NCBI RefSeq assembly: GCF_003185895.1
Contig: NZ_QHLY01000012.1
Coordinates: 806,001 to 870,000, forward strand
DNA length: 64,000 nt
Direction of reading: 5' to 3'
DNA from: Cryobacterium arcticum
GTDB taxonomy: Bacteria > Actinomycetota > Actinomycetes > Actinomycetales > Microbacteriaceae
This document shows, piece by piece, positions 1 to 10,327 of this stretch. The number at the start of each line of letters is the position of its first letter. The first letter of the stretch is position 1. Under the pieces are notes generated by a model. It was not told the DNA's origin. It ran no database searches and saw only the letters and a list, made by a program, of their open reading frames with translations. The translations under genes and the position numbers were made by a program.

Positions 1-358
1 GGCTGTCCTGCTCGCGGCTCTCGTAGGCGTCGTCGACGCCCTGGGCGATGTCGGGCGACTGGCCGCCGATGGAGATCTCGACGCCGCAGGAGCGTCCGTC
101 GAACCAGACGTCGGAGGAATCGTAGCCGATGTCGGTGATGCACTTGCGCACGATGGAGGGGATCTCGACGTACCCGGCGGTGGTGACCTCGCCGGCAACG
201 TGCACGAGCCCGGTGGTGACGAGGGTTTCCACGGCGACCCGGCTGTGCGGGTCTTCGGTGAGGAGGGCGTCGAGGATGGTGTCGGAGATCTGGTCGCAGA
301 TCTTGTCGGGGTGGCCTTCGGTGACCGATTCCGAGGTGAAGAGGCGCAGATCGCTCAT
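1..358 (-). CDS. metK: S-adenosylmethionine synthetase, N-terminal part (cut by window edge)
   Basis: MetK makes S-adenosylmethionine from methionine and ATP in the cytoplasm. The visible 119 residues begin [19 protein letters not shown], the hallmark N-terminus of the family (the GHPDK segment contributes to ATP and metal binding), and continue through the first of the three repeated domains ([34 protein letters not shown]). The ATG at 356-358 is the only sensible start. The other roughly 280 residues lie beyond position 1. It follows coaBC on the same strand after a gap of about 93 bases, a gene pair common in actinobacteria. That gap shows no clear SAM riboswitch. Confidence 0.95.
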   Translation of the reverse strand, partial: MSDLRLFTSESVTEGHPDKICDQISDTILDALLTEDPHSRVAVETLVTTGLVHVAGEVTTAGYVEIPSIVRKCITDIGYDSSDVWFDGRSCGVEISIGGQSPDIAQGVDDAYESREQDS

Positions 359-451
359 CGGGCTCGTCTCAATTCTGTGGGTAAATGTTCTTCGGTTGAT
401 TGGTCTTCACGCGCGAGCCGCATGACCGCAGAGGTCCTCGGCGACGCCGGC

Positions 452-1708
452 TCAAGCGACGGGTGCGTCCGATGCGACATCCAGGGCGACGCCGTCGAGG
501 ATGCTGTCGAGAATACGGTGGGCCACCGACAACTTCGTTCCGGAGGCCTCCATCACTATATCTCCGGCACGATCCAGCACTTCGATTTCATTACGTTCGG
601 TGGCAAAACCCTGGGTCCAGCCGACCCGGTTGAGCACCAGCAGGTCACAGCCCTTGCGTTGGATCTTGGTGCGGCCGAGTTCCCGGCGCAGGGCGTCGTC
701 CGGCTCGGTTTCGGCCGCGAACCCCACGATCACCTGGCCGGGTCGGCGGCCGTCGACCAGACCGGCCAGCACGTCGGGATTGCGCACCAGCTCGAGTGAC
801 AACCGGTCGCCCGCGATGTCTTTCTTGATCTTGTCGGCCTGCACGTCTGCCGGCCGGTAGTCGGCGACGGCGGCGGCCATGATCACGATGTCGGCGGCCG
901 CGGCGGCGGTTCGCATCGCCTCCTGCAGGTCGAGGGTGCTGCTGACGGTCCGCACGGTGACACCGTCGGGAACGGCGACCTCGAGGTGCGCGGCAACCAG
1001 GGTCACCTCGGCTCCGCGTGCCAGGGCGGCTTCGGCGAGGGCCACGCCCTGCCGGCCGCTGGAGCGGTTGCCGAGGAAACGAACGGGGTCGAGCGGTTCG
1101 CGGGTGCCGCCGGCGCTGATCAGCACCTTTCGGGCGGCCAAGTCCTGGTCTGGGCCGGATGCGCCGCGGCGCGCGGCAAGCGCGGCCAGCGCAGCGTCGA
1201 CGATGGTCTCCGGCTCTTCCATGCGTCCTGGGCCGGAGTCGGATCCGGTGAGGCGGCCGATGCCGGGGCCCACGATGGTCACGCCGCGGCTCTGCAGGAT
1301 GGCGATGTTGGCGACCGTGGCCGGGTTGTTCCACATCTCGGTGTGCATGGCCGGCGCCAGAACGAGCGGCGCGGTGCTGGCGAGGATGGTGTTGCCGAGC
1401 AGGTCGTCGGCCAGGCCGAGCGCGATCTTCGCGATGCTGTTGGCGGTGGCCGGGGCGATCACGATGAGGTCGGCGGACTGGCCGATCGCCACGTGCCGAA
1501 CCTCGGCGACACCCTCGTAGAGGTCGGTGTGCACCGGATTACGGGAAATCGCCTCGAGGGTGGGCTTGCCCACGAACCGCAGCGCGGCCGCGGTGGCGAC
1601 CACGTGCACGTCATCCCCGAGCAACACAAAAGCGCGCACGACGTTGACGGCCTTATAGGCAGCGATGCCGCCGGTTATCCCGACGACGATCGTGCGACCA
1701 GTCGACAT
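452..1708 (-). CDS. coaBC: Bifunctional phosphopantothenoylcysteine decarboxylase / phosphopantothenate-cysteine ligase
   Basis: This enzyme ligates cysteine to 4'-phosphopantothenate and decarboxylates the product, two central steps of coenzyme A synthesis. The 418-residue protein has the full two-domain length. The N-terminal flavoprotein (CoaC) half shows GGIAAYKA near residue 11, the catalytic-type His in VRHVAIGQSAD near 73, and the APAMHTEMW segment near 120. The CoaB half starts near 190 with ISAGGTREPLDPVRFLGNRSSG and includes the dimer and CTP-binding signatures AAAVADYRP and DKIKK. The segment that carries a reactive Cys in the E. coli enzyme reads GRLTGSDSGPGRM here and has no Cys. 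It lies 27 bases downstream of rpoZ and is probably cotranscribed with it. Confidence 0.95.
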   Translation of the reverse strand: MSTGRTIVVGITGGIAAYKAVNVVRAFVLLGDDVHVVATAAALRFVGKPTLEAISRNPVHTDLYEGVAEVRHVAIGQSADLIVIAPATANSIAKIALGLADDLLGNTILASTAPLVLAPAMHTEMWNNPATVANIAILQSRGVTIVGPGIGRLTGSDSGPGRMEEPETIVDAALAALAARRGASGPDQDLAARKVLISAGGTREPLDPVRFLGNRSSGRQGVALAEAALARGAEVTLVAAHLEVAVPDGVTVRTVSSTLDLQEAMRTAAAAADIVIMAAAVADYRPADVQADKIKKDIAGDRLSLELVRNPDVLAGLVDGRRPGQVIVGFAAETEPDDALRRELGRTKIQRKGCDLLVLNRVGWTQGFATERNEIEVLDRAGDIVMEASGTKLSVAHRILDSILDGVALDVASDAPVA

Positions 1709-1735
1709 CCTGCGCGCTTACGTGAGGTGCGAGGG

Positions 1736-1993
1736 TTACTCGACGATGGGCTTCGAGGTGAGCTTGTCCTCGTTGATCTCGCGGAGGGCGACGGAGAGCG
1801 GCTTGTCGTCGACGGTGGAGTCGACGAGCGGTCCGACGTTGTCGAACAGGCTGCCTTCGTGCAGGTCTGCGTAGTAGTCGTTGATCTGGCGGGCGCGCTT
1901 GGACGCGAAGATCACCAGGGCGTACTTGGAATCGACCTTGGTCAGCAGGTCGTCGATGGGCGGGTCAATGATGCCAGTGGGCTTGTTGGGCAC
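1736..1993 (-). CDS. rpoZ: DNA-directed RNA polymerase omega subunit
   Basis: Omega is a small RNA polymerase subunit that helps fold and hold the beta-prime subunit. The 85-residue product has the actinobacterial omega signature: [31 protein letters not shown], followed by [12 protein letters not shown] chose the GTG at 1991-1993 because an AAGGAG stands about nine bases upstream. The in-frame ATG codons further upstream (one overlaps that AAGGAG) would add residues unlike the family. The order gmk-rpoZ-coaBC-metK is conserved across actinobacteria. About 140 bases separate it from gmk. Confidence 0.93.
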   Translation of the reverse strand: MPNKPTGIIDPPIDDLLTKVDSKYALVIFASKRARQINDYYADLHEGSLFDNVGPLVDSTVDDKPLSVALREINEDKLTSKPIVE

Positions 1994-2130
1994 GCTGTCA
2001 CACTCCTTCATGCAGTTCAAGCAAAATGTACGGGCTACGCGGTGTCACGCCGGGGGTTTCCGTGGCCGGAAACCTGGGCTTTGCCACGCTGATGCGTCGG
2101 TTCGACGCCGAAATTCAAGTCCAGCAGGCG

Positions 2131-3051
2131 CTACGACGGCGTCGCTGACTTGCGAATCTGCATCAAGTCTACGACTTCTTCGGCCGCTTCGGCCACGTCG
2201 GTGTTCACGACACGGTAATCGAACTCGCCCTGAGCGGCCAATTCGAGCTTCGCGGTCTCGAGTCTGCGGCTCTGCTCGGCCGAATCTTCGGTGCCCCGGC
2301 CGATCAGGCGGCGCACGAGTTCATCCCAGGTGGGGGGCAGCAGGAACACCAGTCGCGCCTCCGGCATGGCCCGCCGAACCGAGCGCGCGCCCTGGATGTC
2401 GATCTCGAGCAGCACAGAGTTGCCGTCGGCGATCGCGGCCTCGACGGGCCCGCGCGGAGTGCCGTATCGGTAGGCGTTGTGCACGGTGGCGTATTCCAGC
2501 AGTTCGCCGGCCTCGATCATCCGGTCGAACTCGGCGTCGTCCACGAAGAAGTAGCTGACCCCTTCGACCTCGCCCGCGCGGGGCGCCCTGGTGGTGGCGG
2601 AGACCGAGAGGTGCACCTCGGGGTGATGTTCGCGAATGTGCGCGGCGACGGTGCCCTTGCCGACGGCGGTCGGTCCGGCCAGCACGACCAGGCGAGAGTC
2701 CGGGGCGCCCCGGCGAGCGGTGGGCCGGGCGGCGAGGAAGTCCCGCAGGCGGTCGCGCTGGTGCTTGCCGAGTCCACCCAGTCGCTTGGAGGGCGAGATT
2801 TCCAGCCGGGTCATGATGCGCTGCATCTTGGTCACCCCGATGGCCGGGATGCTCACGAGGAGTTCGGTGACGCGGAGGCGACCCTCGACTCCGTTCGGAT
2901 CCTTGACCGCGGAGGCGAGCACGTCGAGCGACGTGCGCTCACCGGCGGCGACCTGGGCCTTGACCGCGGCGCGGGCTCGTCGGGCCGCTACGGCGGCGCG
3001 GGAGGCCGCGACACGGTCGACGTCGGGTGGTGTAGGGCGATTGTCAGCCAC
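2131..3051 (-). CDS. gmk: Actinobacterial IHF-like domain fused to guanylate kinase
   Basis: Guanylate kinase phosphorylates GMP to GDP with ATP. The kinase half occupies roughly residues 118-300: the P-loop is GPTAVGKGT at about 126-134, followed by the GMP-binding region (SVSATTRAPRAGEVEGVSYFFV) and the lid (RLIGRGTEDSAEQSRRLE). The first 110 residues are a separate unit. They contain ELLVSIPAIGVTKMQRIM and RLGGLGKHQRDRLRDFL, which resemble the helical DNA-binding mIHF protein of mycobacteria, normally encoded as a free gene just upstream of gmk. The GTG at 3049-3051 has a GGAG six bases upstream; an alternative ATG at 3061-3063 would add four residues. The gene overlaps the end of pyrF. 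Confidence 0.9.
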   Translation of the reverse strand: MADNRPTPPDVDRVAASRAAVAARRARAAVKAQVAAGERTSLDVLASAVKDPNGVEGRLRVTELLVSIPAIGVTKMQRIMTRLEISPSKRLGGLGKHQRDRLRDFLAARPTARRGAPDSRLVVLAGPTAVGKGTVAAHIREHHPEVHLSVSATTRAPRAGEVEGVSYFFVDDAEFDRMIEAGELLEYATVHNAYRYGTPRGPVEAAIADGNSVLLEIDIQGARSVRRAMPEARLVFLLPPTWDELVRRLIGRGTEDSAEQSRRLETAKLELAAQGEFDYRVVNTDVAEAAEEVVDLMQIRKSATPS

Positions 3052-3964
3052 GGGTCGCTCCATTTTCGGTTACTCGGCGGGCTATTTCGTCGGCCACACG
3101 GTCTGGGCCGGCGGACAACACGCTGCGCGATTCACTCACGATAACGCCTTGAGCGTATCCGCCAAACAAACTCGTCAGATCGGTGGGGTTCGCACCCTGG
3201 TGGCCGAAGCCCGGGGCGAGTACCGGAGTGACGATTGCGGATGCGGGAGCGGTGATGTCGATGCCGAAGTCGGACAGGGAAACCGTTGCGCCGAGGACCA
3301 CGCCGACCGACCCGAACGTGACGGGTGCCTTCTGGGCGTGAATCGCGTCGGCGTTCAGCGCGGCGACCTGGCCGAGCACGGAGGCGGCCACAGTCTTGCC
3401 GGCATCCGCTCCCCCGGCCACGACGGCCTGCTGCAGTTCGGCGGCCTCCGGGTTGGAGGTCGCCGACAGCAGGAACAGGCCCTTTCGGTGTGCGGCGGCC
3501 CAGGTGACCGTGCTGGCGAGGGACCCGACGCCCATGTAGGGGTTCAGGGTGATCGCGTCGGCTTCGAGCGGGGAGCCCGGGGTGAGCCAGGCCTGCCCGT
3601 AAGCCTCGACGCTGGTACCCAGATCGCCGCGTTTGACGTCGGCGATCACCAGCAATCCGGCTTCTCGCGCGTCGGCGAGCACCCGTTCGAGGGCCACGTA
3701 GCCCGCGGAGCCGAATCGCTCGTAGAACGCCACCTGGGGCTTCACAATGCCCACCTGTCCGGCGGATGCGGCCACCACAGCGCGGCCGAAGCGCTCGGCG
3801 CCGGCGGCGCTGTCTGGGAGGTTCCAGTCGGAGAGCAACCACGAGTGCGGGTCGATTCCGACGCAGAGCCTGCCGAACCGGTCGAACGCACCCTGGAGGC
3901 GTTCGCCGAAGCTGCCGGTCGTGGATACCGGTTCGGCGGGGCTCACAGCGCCTGCTGGGGTCAC
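3044..3964 (-). CDS. pyrF: Orotidine 5'-phosphate decarboxylase, type 2
   Basis: PyrF converts OMP to UMP, the last step of de novo UMP synthesis. The 306-residue length and the catalytic segment [13 protein letters not shown] (Asp109, Lys111 and Asp114) place it in the longer type 2 subfamily typical of actinobacteria rather than the 240-residue type. [11 protein letters not shown] near residue 34 and [13 protein letters not shown] near 73 bind substrate, and [11 protein letters not shown] near 252 is the phosphate-loop region. The ATG overlaps the carB stop in an ATGA junction, so translation is probably coupled. Its own 3' end overlaps the gmk start. Confidence 0.95.
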   Translation of the reverse strand: MTPAGAVSPAEPVSTTGSFGERLQGAFDRFGRLCVGIDPHSWLLSDWNLPDSAAGAERFGRAVVAASAGQVGIVKPQVAFYERFGSAGYVALERVLADAREAGLLVIADVKRGDLGTSVEAYGQAWLTPGSPLEADAITLNPYMGVGSLASTVTWAAAHRKGLFLLSATSNPEAAELQQAVVAGGADAGKTVAASVLGQVAALNADAIHAQKAPVTFGSVGVVLGATVSLSDFGIDITAPASAIVTPVLAPGFGHQGANPTDLTSLFGGYAQGVIVSESRSVLSAGPDRVADEIARRVTENGATRG

Positions 3965-6900
3965 AGGGCGGCCGTCCGTTTCGTGGCGTACTCCTGCAGG
4001 CTGGTGACCTCGAAGCCGGTGCGGATCGAGTCGATCGACCCGACAGCGGCGGACAGCTCGGCGATGGTGGTGAACAGGGGCAGGTCGGCGGCGACGGCGG
4101 CGGCGCGGATCTCGTAGCCATCCGCCCGAGCGGTGCGACCGTTCGGTGTGTTGATCACGATCTGCACCTCCTCGCGCCGGATCAGGTCGACGACGGTGTC
4201 CGTGGACTCATCGGCCTTTTCACTGAACTTTGCCACCACTGTGGCCCCGATTCCGTTCCGCTGCAAAACTTCGGCGGTTCCCTCGGTGGCGATGATGGAA
4301 TAGCCCAGCTGCTGCAGGCGCAGCATCGGCAGGATCACGGCGCGCTTGTCGCGGTCGGAGACCGAGACGAACACGGTGCCGGTGAGCGGGATTCCGCCGT
4401 ACGCGGCCAGCTGGCTCTTGGCGAACGCCCGCGGGAAGTCACGGTCGATTCCCATGACCTCGCCGGTGGAACGCATCTCCGGGCCGAGCACGGAGTCGAC
4501 GATCAGTCCTTCGCGGGTGCGGAACCGGTTGAACGGCAGCACGGCCTCCTTCACGGCGACCGGAGAGTCCATCGGCACACGCGAGCCGTCGATCAGCGGC
4601 AGCTGGCCGCTGGCCTTGAGTTCGGCGATGGTGGTGCCCACCATGATCAGCGAGGCGGCCTTGGCCAGGGTAATGCCGAGCGCCTTGGCGACGAACGGCA
4701 CGGTGCGGGAGGCGCGCGGGTTTGCTTCGAGCACGTAGAGCACACCGGCTCCGATGGCGAACTGCACGTTGAGCAGGCCGCGCACACCGATGCCCTTCGC
4801 GATGGCGAGGGTCGCGTCGCGCACTCGGTCGATCTCGGCGCGGCCGAGCGTGACGGGCGGCAGGGTGCAGCTGGAGTCACCGGAGTGCACGCCGGCCTCT
4901 TCGATGTGCTCCATCACGCCGCCGATGTAGAGCTCGTGGCCGTCGTAGATGGCGTCGACGTCGATCTCGATGGCGTCGTCGAGGAACCGGTCCACCAGCA
5001 GCGGGTGCGACGGGCCGATGATGCCCTGGCCCTGCATGCGGGTGAAGTAGTCGGCCAGGCTGGCGCTGTCGTAGATGATCTCCATGCCGCGTCCGCCGAG
5101 CACGTAGCTCGGGCGCACCAGCACGGGGTAACCGATCTCCTCGGCGACCGCGACGGCTCCGGTGTAGTCGGTGGCCACGCCGTTCCGCGGGGCGAGCAGG
5201 CCGGCCTCGGCGAGGATGCCGCTGAACAGGCCGCGTTCCTCGGCCAGGTCGATGGCGGACGGCGAGGTGCCGAGGATCGGGATGCCTTCGGCCTCCAGCC
5301 CCTTGGCCAGGCCGAGCGCGGTCTGGCCGCCGAGCTGCACGACAACACCGACGAGTTCGCCGCTCTGGCTTTCGGCGTGGATGATCTCTAGCACGTCTTC
5401 CAGGGTGAGCGGCTCGAAGTAGAGCCGGTCGCTGGTGTCGTAGTCGGTCGAGACCGTCTCCGGGTTGCAGTTGATCATGATGGTCTCGTAGCCGGCGTCG
5501 GAGAGGGCGAACGAGGCGTGCACGCAGGAGTAGTCGAACTCGACGCCCTGGCCGATGCGGTTCGGCCCGGAGCCCAGGATGACGACCTTCTTGCGGTCAG
5601 AGGGAACGACCTCGGTCTCCTGGTCGTAGCTCGAGTAGTGGTACGGGGTGAGGGCCGGGAATTCGCCGGCACAGGTGTCGACGGTCTTGAAGACCGGGCG
5701 CACCCCGAGGATGTGCCGGACCTTGCGCACATCCGCTTCGCCGAAGCCGCGGAGCTCGCCGATCTGGGCGTCGGAGAAACCGTGGTCCTTGGCGGTGCGC
5801 AGGATCTCGGTGTCGAGGGTGTCGGAGGCGGCGACCGCGTCGGCGATCTCGTTGATGAGCACGATCTGGTCGAGGAACCACGGGTCGATCTTGGTGGCTT
5901 CGAAGAGCTGCTCGATGGTCGCGCCCTTGCGGAGCGCCTGCTGAACGGTGACGATGCGGCCGTCGGTGGGCACCTCGGCGATTTCGAGGAGTTCCTCGAC
6001 CGAGCGGGTCTCTGTGCCCCAGTGGAAGGAGGAACCGCGCTTCTCGAGCGAGCGAAGCGCCTTCTGCAGGGCGGAGGCGTAGTTGCGGCCGATGGCCATG
6101 GCCTCGCCGACCGACTTCATGGTGGTGGTCAGGCGCGGGTCGGCCTTGGGGAACTTCTCGAACGCGAACCGGGGCACCTTGACGACCACGTAGTCGAGCG
6201 TGGGCTCGAAGCTGGCCGGGGTGACACCGGTGATGTCGTTGGGGATCTCGTCGAGGCGGTAGCCGAGGGCGAGCTTCGCGGCGATCTTCGCGATCGGGAA
6301 GCCGGTGGCCTTGCTGGCCAGTGCCGACGAGCGCGATACCCGCGGGTTCATCTCGATCACGATGATGCGGCCGTTGGCCGGGTCGATGGCGAACTGGATG
6401 TTGCAGCCACCGGTGTCGACGCCGACGGCGCGGATGATGTCGATACCGATGTCGCGCAGCTTCTGGTACTCGCGGTCGGTCAGGGTGAGCGCGGGCGCGA
6501 CCGTGATGGAGTCGCCGGTGTGCACGCCGACGGGGTCGACGTTCTCGATCGAGCAGACGACCACCGTGTTGTCGGCGGTGTCGCGCATCATCTCGAGCTC
6601 GTATTCCTTCCAGCCCAGGATCGACTCCTCCAGGAGTACCTCGGTGGTCGGGCTCTGGTGCAGGCCGTCGCCGACGATGCGGCGCAGTTCCGCCTCGGTG
6701 TAGGCGAAGCCGGAGCCGAGGCCGCCCATCGTGAACGACGGACGCACCACGAGCGGGTAGCCGAGGTCCTCGGCGAAGGTCACCGCTTCCTCCACAGTGT
6801 GGGCGATGTAGGACTTGGCCACATCCGCGCCGGCGTCGAGCACCAGCTGCTTGAAGATCTGGCGGTCCTCACCCTTCTGGATGGCTTCGAACTTGGCGCC

Positions 6901-7248
6901 GATCAGCTCGACGTTGTACTTCTCCAGGATGCCGCGCTCGTGCAGGGCGATGGCCGCGTTGAGGGCGGTCTGGCCGCCCAACGTCGGCAGGATCGCATCC
7001 GGGCGCTCCTTGGCGATGATGGTCTCGAGGATCTCCGGGGTGATCGGCTCGATGTACGTCGCGTCGGCGAAGTCGGGGTCGGTCATGATGGTGGCGGGAT
7101 TGGAGTTCACCAGGATGACCCGCACGCCCTCCTCGCGGAGGACCCGGCAGGCCTGGGTGCCGGAGTAGTCGAACTCGCAGGCCTGGCCGATCACGATCGG
7201 GCCGGAGCCGATGACGAGGACGCTGTTGATATCGTCGCGCTTGGGCAT
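3961..7248 (-). CDS. carB: Carbamoyl-phosphate synthase large subunit
   Basis: CarB makes carbamoyl phosphate from bicarbonate, two ATP and ammonia channelled from CarA, feeding pyrimidines and arginine. At 1,095 residues it is full length. Two homologous ATP-grasp halves are visible: the first opens with [22 protein letters not shown] and the second, near residue 560, with [23 protein letters not shown]-terminal MGS-like allosteric domain ([14 protein letters not shown]) follows. I start at the ATG at 7246-7248, directly before the first motif. It shares one base with the carA stop (TAATG), which implies translational coupling. A longer in-frame reading upstream lies inside carA and is not needed. 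Confidence 0.97.
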   Translation of the reverse strand: MPKRDDINSVLVIGSGPIVIGQACEFDYSGTQACRVLREEGVRVILVNSNPATIMTDPDFADATYIEPITPEILETIIAKERPDAILPTLGGQTALNAAIALHERGILEKYNVELIGAKFEAIQKGEDRQIFKQLVLDAGADVAKSYIAHTVEEAVTFAEDLGYPLVVRPSFTMGGLGSGFAYTEAELRRIVGDGLHQSPTTEVLLEESILGWKEYELEMMRDTADNTVVVCSIENVDPVGVHTGDSITVAPALTLTDREYQKLRDIGIDIIRAVGVDTGGCNIQFAIDPANGRIIVIEMNPRVSRSSALASKATGFPIAKIAAKLALGYRLDEIPNDITGVTPASFEPTLDYVVVKVPRFAFEKFPKADPRLTTTMKSVGEAMAIGRNYASALQKALRSLEKRGSSFHWGTETRSVEELLEIAEVPTDGRIVTVQQALRKGATIEQLFEATKIDPWFLDQIVLINEIADAVAASDTLDTEILRTAKDHGFSDAQIGELRGFGEADVRKVRHILGVRPVFKTVDTCAGEFPALTPYHYSSYDQETEVVPSDRKKVVILGSGPNRIGQGVEFDYSCVHASFALSDAGYETIMINCNPETVSTDYDTSDRLYFEPLTLEDVLEIIHAESQSGELVGVVVQLGGQTALGLAKGLEAEGIPILGTSPSAIDLAEERGLFSGILAEAGLLAPRNGVATDYTGAVAVAEEIGYPVLVRPSYVLGGRGMEIIYDSASLADYFTRMQGQGIIGPSHPLLVDRFLDDAIEIDVDAIYDGHELYIGGVMEHIEEAGVHSGDSSCTLPPVTLGRAEIDRVRDATLAIAKGIGVRGLLNVQFAIGAGVLYVLEANPRASRTVPFVAKALGITLAKAASLIMVGTTIAELKASGQLPLIDGSRVPMDSPVAVKEAVLPFNRFRTREGLIVDSVLGPEMRSTGEVMGIDRDFPRAFAKSQLAAYGGIPLTGTVFVSVSDRDKRAVILPMLRLQQLGYSIIATEGTAEVLQRNGIGATVVAKFSEKADESTDTVVDLIRREEVQIVINTPNGRTARADGYEIRAAAVAADLPLFTTIAELSAAVGSIDSIRTGFEVTSLQEYATKRTAAL

Positions 7249-8414
7249 TACTTGGCGTCTCCTGCTCCGGCGGCCGCGTGCGCGACCACCACATCCCTGA
7301 ACCTGTCGAAAAGATAGTTGGCGTCGTGCGGGCCGGCCGCCGACTCCGGGTGGTACTGCACCGAGAAGGCGGGGATGTCCAGGCACCGGATGCCCTCGAC
7401 GACCTGGTCGTTGAGGCTGTAGTGGCTGACTTCGACCCGGCCGAACCCGGTCTTGGACTCGCTGATGCCCTCGATGGGCATGTCGACGGCGAAACCGTGG
7501 TTCTGCGAGGTGATCTCGACCCGGCCGGTGGCCTTGTCGAGCACGGGCTGGTTGATGCCGCGGTGGCCGAACGGCAGCTTGTAGGTGCTGAAGCCGAGGG
7601 CTCGGCCGAGCAGCTGGTTGCCGAAGCAGATGCCGAAGTACGGCACTCCGGCGCGCATGACCTCCTGCAACAGGGTGACGTGGGCGTCGGATGCCGCAGG
7701 GTCCCCCGGTCCGTTCGAGAAGAACAGGGCGGTCGGGTTGAGCGAGAGCACGTGCTCCGCGGTCACGGACTGGGGCAGCACGAAGACCTCGAAGCCGCGC
7801 TCGGCGAGGTAGTTGAGCGTGGAGGTCTTCACGCCGAGGTCGAGGACCGCGACCGAGCCGATTCGCTCGCCCTTGGCGGGCAGCGAGTACGGCTCGACGG
7901 TGGACACCTCGTCGGACAGGTTGCGGCCGCGCATGCTGGCGCCACCGCGCACGAGTTCAAGCTGTTCGCCCTCGGAGAGGGCGTAGCTCTCGCCGCTGAA
8001 GATGCCGCTGCGCATCGCGCCGAGCGAGCGGATGTGGCGGGTGATCGCCCTGGTGTCGATGCCGCTGATGCCCACAACGCCGCCGGATTCGAGGTCGGCG
8101 TCGAGGGTGCGCTGCGAGCGGAAGTTGGAGGGCGCCCGGGCGGGCTCCCGCACGACGAAGCCGGAGACCCAGATGCGGGAGGATTCCATGTCTTCGTCGT
8201 TGGCGCCGGTGTTGCCGATGTGCGGGGCAGTCATCAGCACAATCTGGCCGGCGTAGGACGGGTCGGTGAGCGTCTCCTGGTAACCGGTCATACCGGTGGC
8301 GAAGACGATCTCGCCGAGGGTCTGCCCCTGGCTGCCGTAGGCGCGTCCCACGTAGCGGGTGCCGTCTTCGAGGACGAGCACGGCCGGAGCCGGTGTGGTT
8401 GTTGGGTAGCTCAC
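7248..8414 (-). CDS. carA: Carbamoyl-phosphate synthase small subunit (glutamine amidotransferase)
   Basis: CarA hydrolyses glutamine and passes ammonia to CarB. The 388-residue protein has the N-terminal CPSase domain ([37 protein letters not shown]) and a class I amidotransferase domain with the nucleophile in [16 protein letters not shown] and the His-Glu pair in [11 protein letters not shown]. The nucleophile elbow is GICFGNQ instead of the more common GICLGHQ. The start is a GTG at 8412-8414, three bases after the stop of the PH-domain gene, so both are in the same transcript. Confidence 0.96.
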   Translation of the reverse strand: MSYPTTTPAPAVLVLEDGTRYVGRAYGSQGQTLGEIVFATGMTGYQETLTDPSYAGQIVLMTAPHIGNTGANDEDMESSRIWVSGFVVREPARAPSNFRSQRTLDADLESGGVVGISGIDTRAITRHIRSLGAMRSGIFSGESYALSEGEQLELVRGGASMRGRNLSDEVSTVEPYSLPAKGERIGSVAVLDLGVKTSTLNYLAERGFEVFVLPQSVTAEHVLSLNPTALFFSNGPGDPAASDAHVTLLQEVMRAGVPYFGICFGNQLLGRALGFSTYKLPFGHRGINQPVLDKATGRVEITSQNHGFAVDMPIEGISESKTGFGRVEVSHYSLNDQVVEGIRCLDIPAFSVQYHPESAAGPHDANYLFDRFRDVVVAHAAAGAGDAK

Positions 8415-8417
8415 GGG

Positions 8418-8990
8418 CTACACCTCACTTTCTTCGGTGCCGAATTCTGTACTGCCGGATGCGCTGGAGACGTTTCCGGTGAGAGTCGCGAGTGCCTCGC
8501 TGATCGCGCGGCGATCGGCGGGGTCGCTGAAGCGGAAGTAGCTGTCGACGCTGGTGGGCGCCGTCGCTGTCGTCGGGTCGGCGGGTGCGTTCAGCACCCA
8601 GCCGAGCAGCAGCAAGCCGCCCGGCTCGACGGCCCGGTCGATCGCCCAGGTGGCGTCGGTGACGCGCTGGACCGCATGCGCCGGGATGAACAACGTGGGT
8701 GAGCCCGCGAGTTCGAGCAGAACGCCCTGGTCGGTGACGGACACGCCGCCCCTGGCGCGGAAGCCGAGGCCGGGGATGTTGAGGCGCTCGAGCGGCTGGT
8801 CTCGCGGTGTGGTGGCCACGTAGAGCGCCGCGGCGGAGACCAGTTCACGGCCCGGGGTGGTGGGCTGCGGGTAACCGGCCGGCAGCGCGGCATCCCGCTT
8901 GCTGCGGCGGCGCCAGGAGCGCAGCATGAGGGCGAGCACGCCGAGCAGCACCAGAACGGTGATGATCGTGGCGACGGTGCGGCTGCTCAT
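8418..8990 (-). CDS. Membrane-anchored PH-domain-like protein of the pyr operon
   Basis: The function of this 190-residue protein is unknown. It has one N-terminal membrane helix (TVATIITVLVLLGVLALML, about residues 5-23) followed by a basic stop-transfer stretch (RSWRRRSKRD) and a soluble domain of about 140 residues ending in an acidic, serine-rich tail. The domain fold (GLGFRARGGVSVTDQGVLLEL, LFIPAHAVQRV) resembles the bacterial PH-like family found at the same place between pyrC and carA in mycobacteria (Rv1382-like). Its start overlaps the pyrC stop in an ATGA junction. The conserved position suggests a role tied to pyrimidine synthesis or to the membrane, but that is inference. Confidence 0.75.
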   Translation of the reverse strand: MSSRTVATIITVLVLLGVLALMLRSWRRRSKRDAALPAGYPQPTTPGRELVSAAALYVATTPRDQPLERLNIPGLGFRARGGVSVTDQGVLLELAGSPTLFIPAHAVQRVTDATWAIDRAVEPGGLLLLGWVLNAPADPTTATAPTSVDSYFRFSDPADRRAISEALATLTGNVSSASGSTEFGTEESEV

Positions 8991-10327
8991 GAGCGCCCTC
9001 CGGTGAGGCCGCGGTCCTCGCTCAGCTGGGCCTCGGAGCGCAGCACGCCGTCGAGCACCGTGGCATAGCCGGCGTGGAAGGTGGCCATCACCTGGCCGGG
9101 CAGGGTCATCGCCAGGTACGGCGAGTTCACGCCCTTGCCGACGAGGTTGTTCCGGCCGAATTCCCGGCTGGCGCTCGGGTCGTAGAGGGTGAGCTCTGCG
9201 GGGGCTCCCACGGTGAGCTGCTGGCCCTGGCCGCTGATCCGCCCGATGCGGGCGGGCGTGGTGGAGAGCACCCGCACCAGGTCGGTCCAGTCGAGGTGGC
9301 CGGTGGCCACGACGGCAGCGTGCGCCACCGAGAGGGCGGATTCAAGGCCGACCATGCCGTTGGCGGCGGCATCCCACTCGCAGTCCTTGGACTCGGTGGG
9401 GTGCGGCGCGTGGTCGGTGGCGATGATGTCGATGGTGCCGTCGGCCAGGCCCTGGCGGAGGGCTTCGACGTCTTCGCGGCGGCGCAGCGGCGGGTTGACC
9501 TTGTACCGGGCGTCATAACCGGCGACGAGTTCTTCGGTCAGCAGCAGGTGGTGCGGGGTGACCTCGGCGGTCACGTTGATACCGCGCGCCTTGGCCCACC
9601 GGACCACGTCGACGGCGCCGGCGGTGGAGACGTGGCAGACGTGCAGGCGGGAACCGACGTGTTCGGCCAGCAGCACGTCCCGGGCGATGATCGATTCCTC
9701 GGCCACGGCCGGCCAGCCGGTGAGTCCGAGTTCGCCGGACAGCGCGCCCTCGTTCATCTGGGCACCTACGGTGAGGCGCGGCTCCTGGGAGTGCTGGGCG
9801 ACAACACCGTCGAAGGCCTTGACGTATTCCAGGGCCCGGCGCATCAGCAGCGGGTCGGAGACGCAGAAGCCGTCGTCGGAGAAGACCCGGACATTCGCTC
9901 GGCTGGTGGCCATGGCGCCGAGTTCGGCGAGCCGTTCCCCGGCCAGGCCAACGGTCACGGCGCCGATCGGTTGCACCGTGACGTAGCCGGCGCGCTCCCC
10001 CAGGGCGAGAACCTGTTCCACCACGCCGGCCGTGTCCTGCACCGGGGAGGTGTTGGCCATGGCGAAGACAGTGGTGAATCCGCCGATCGCTGCGGCCTGG
10101 CTGCCGGTGAGCACGGTTTCGCTCTGCTCGTAGCCGGGTTCGCGGAGGTGCGTGTGCAGGTCGACCAGGCCGGGCAGCGCAAGCAGGCCGTCGGCGTCGA
10201 TCACGGTGGCGCCGGCATCCGACAGTTTGGTGCCGGCATCGGTGATGACTCCCCCGGCCAGGAGCAGGTCGGTGGTGGTGCCGTCGCTGAGCTGGGCTCC
10301 GCGCACGAGATAGCGTTCGCTCGACAT
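8987..10327 (-). CDS. pyrC: Dihydroorotase
   Basis: PyrC cyclises carbamoyl aspartate to dihydroorotate. The 446-residue protein is a class I zinc amidohydrolase: metal ligands in GLVDLHTHLREPG (His58 and His60), further His ligands in VAQHSQEPR and LHVCHVSTAG, and the catalytic Asp in IIATDHAPHPTESK near residue 305. GMVGLESAL is the usual substrate-contact segment. The ATG at 10325-10327 directly abuts the pyrB stop. Its end overlaps the next gene by four bases. Confidence 0.96.
   Translation of the reverse strand: MSSERYLVRGAQLSDGTTTDLLLAGGVITDAGTKLSDAGATVIDADGLLALPGLVDLHTHLREPGYEQSETVLTGSQAAAIGGFTTVFAMANTSPVQDTAGVVEQVLALGERAGYVTVQPIGAVTVGLAGERLAELGAMATSRANVRVFSDDGFCVSDPLLMRRALEYVKAFDGVVAQHSQEPRLTVGAQMNEGALSGELGLTGWPAVAEESIIARDVLLAEHVGSRLHVCHVSTAGAVDVVRWAKARGINVTAEVTPHHLLLTEELVAGYDARYKVNPPLRRREDVEALRQGLADGTIDIIATDHAPHPTESKDCEWDAAANGMVGLESALSVAHAAVVATGHLDWTDLVRVLSTTPARIGRISGQGQQLTVGAPAELTLYDPSASREFGRNNLVGKGVNSPYLAMTLPGQVMATFHAGYATVLDGVLRSEAQLSEDRGLTGGRS

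Noticed and set aside
359..451. SAM riboswitch before metK
   Set aside because: The gap is about 93 bases, has no recognisable SAM-aptamer helices or terminator, and metK seems to be read from the upstream operon.
5518..7317. Long plus-strand open frame (599 codons) antisense to carB
   Set aside because: It is rich in Asp, Gly, Val and Leu with no family features, and mirrors a highly conserved gene. Such frames are common opposite high-GC genes.
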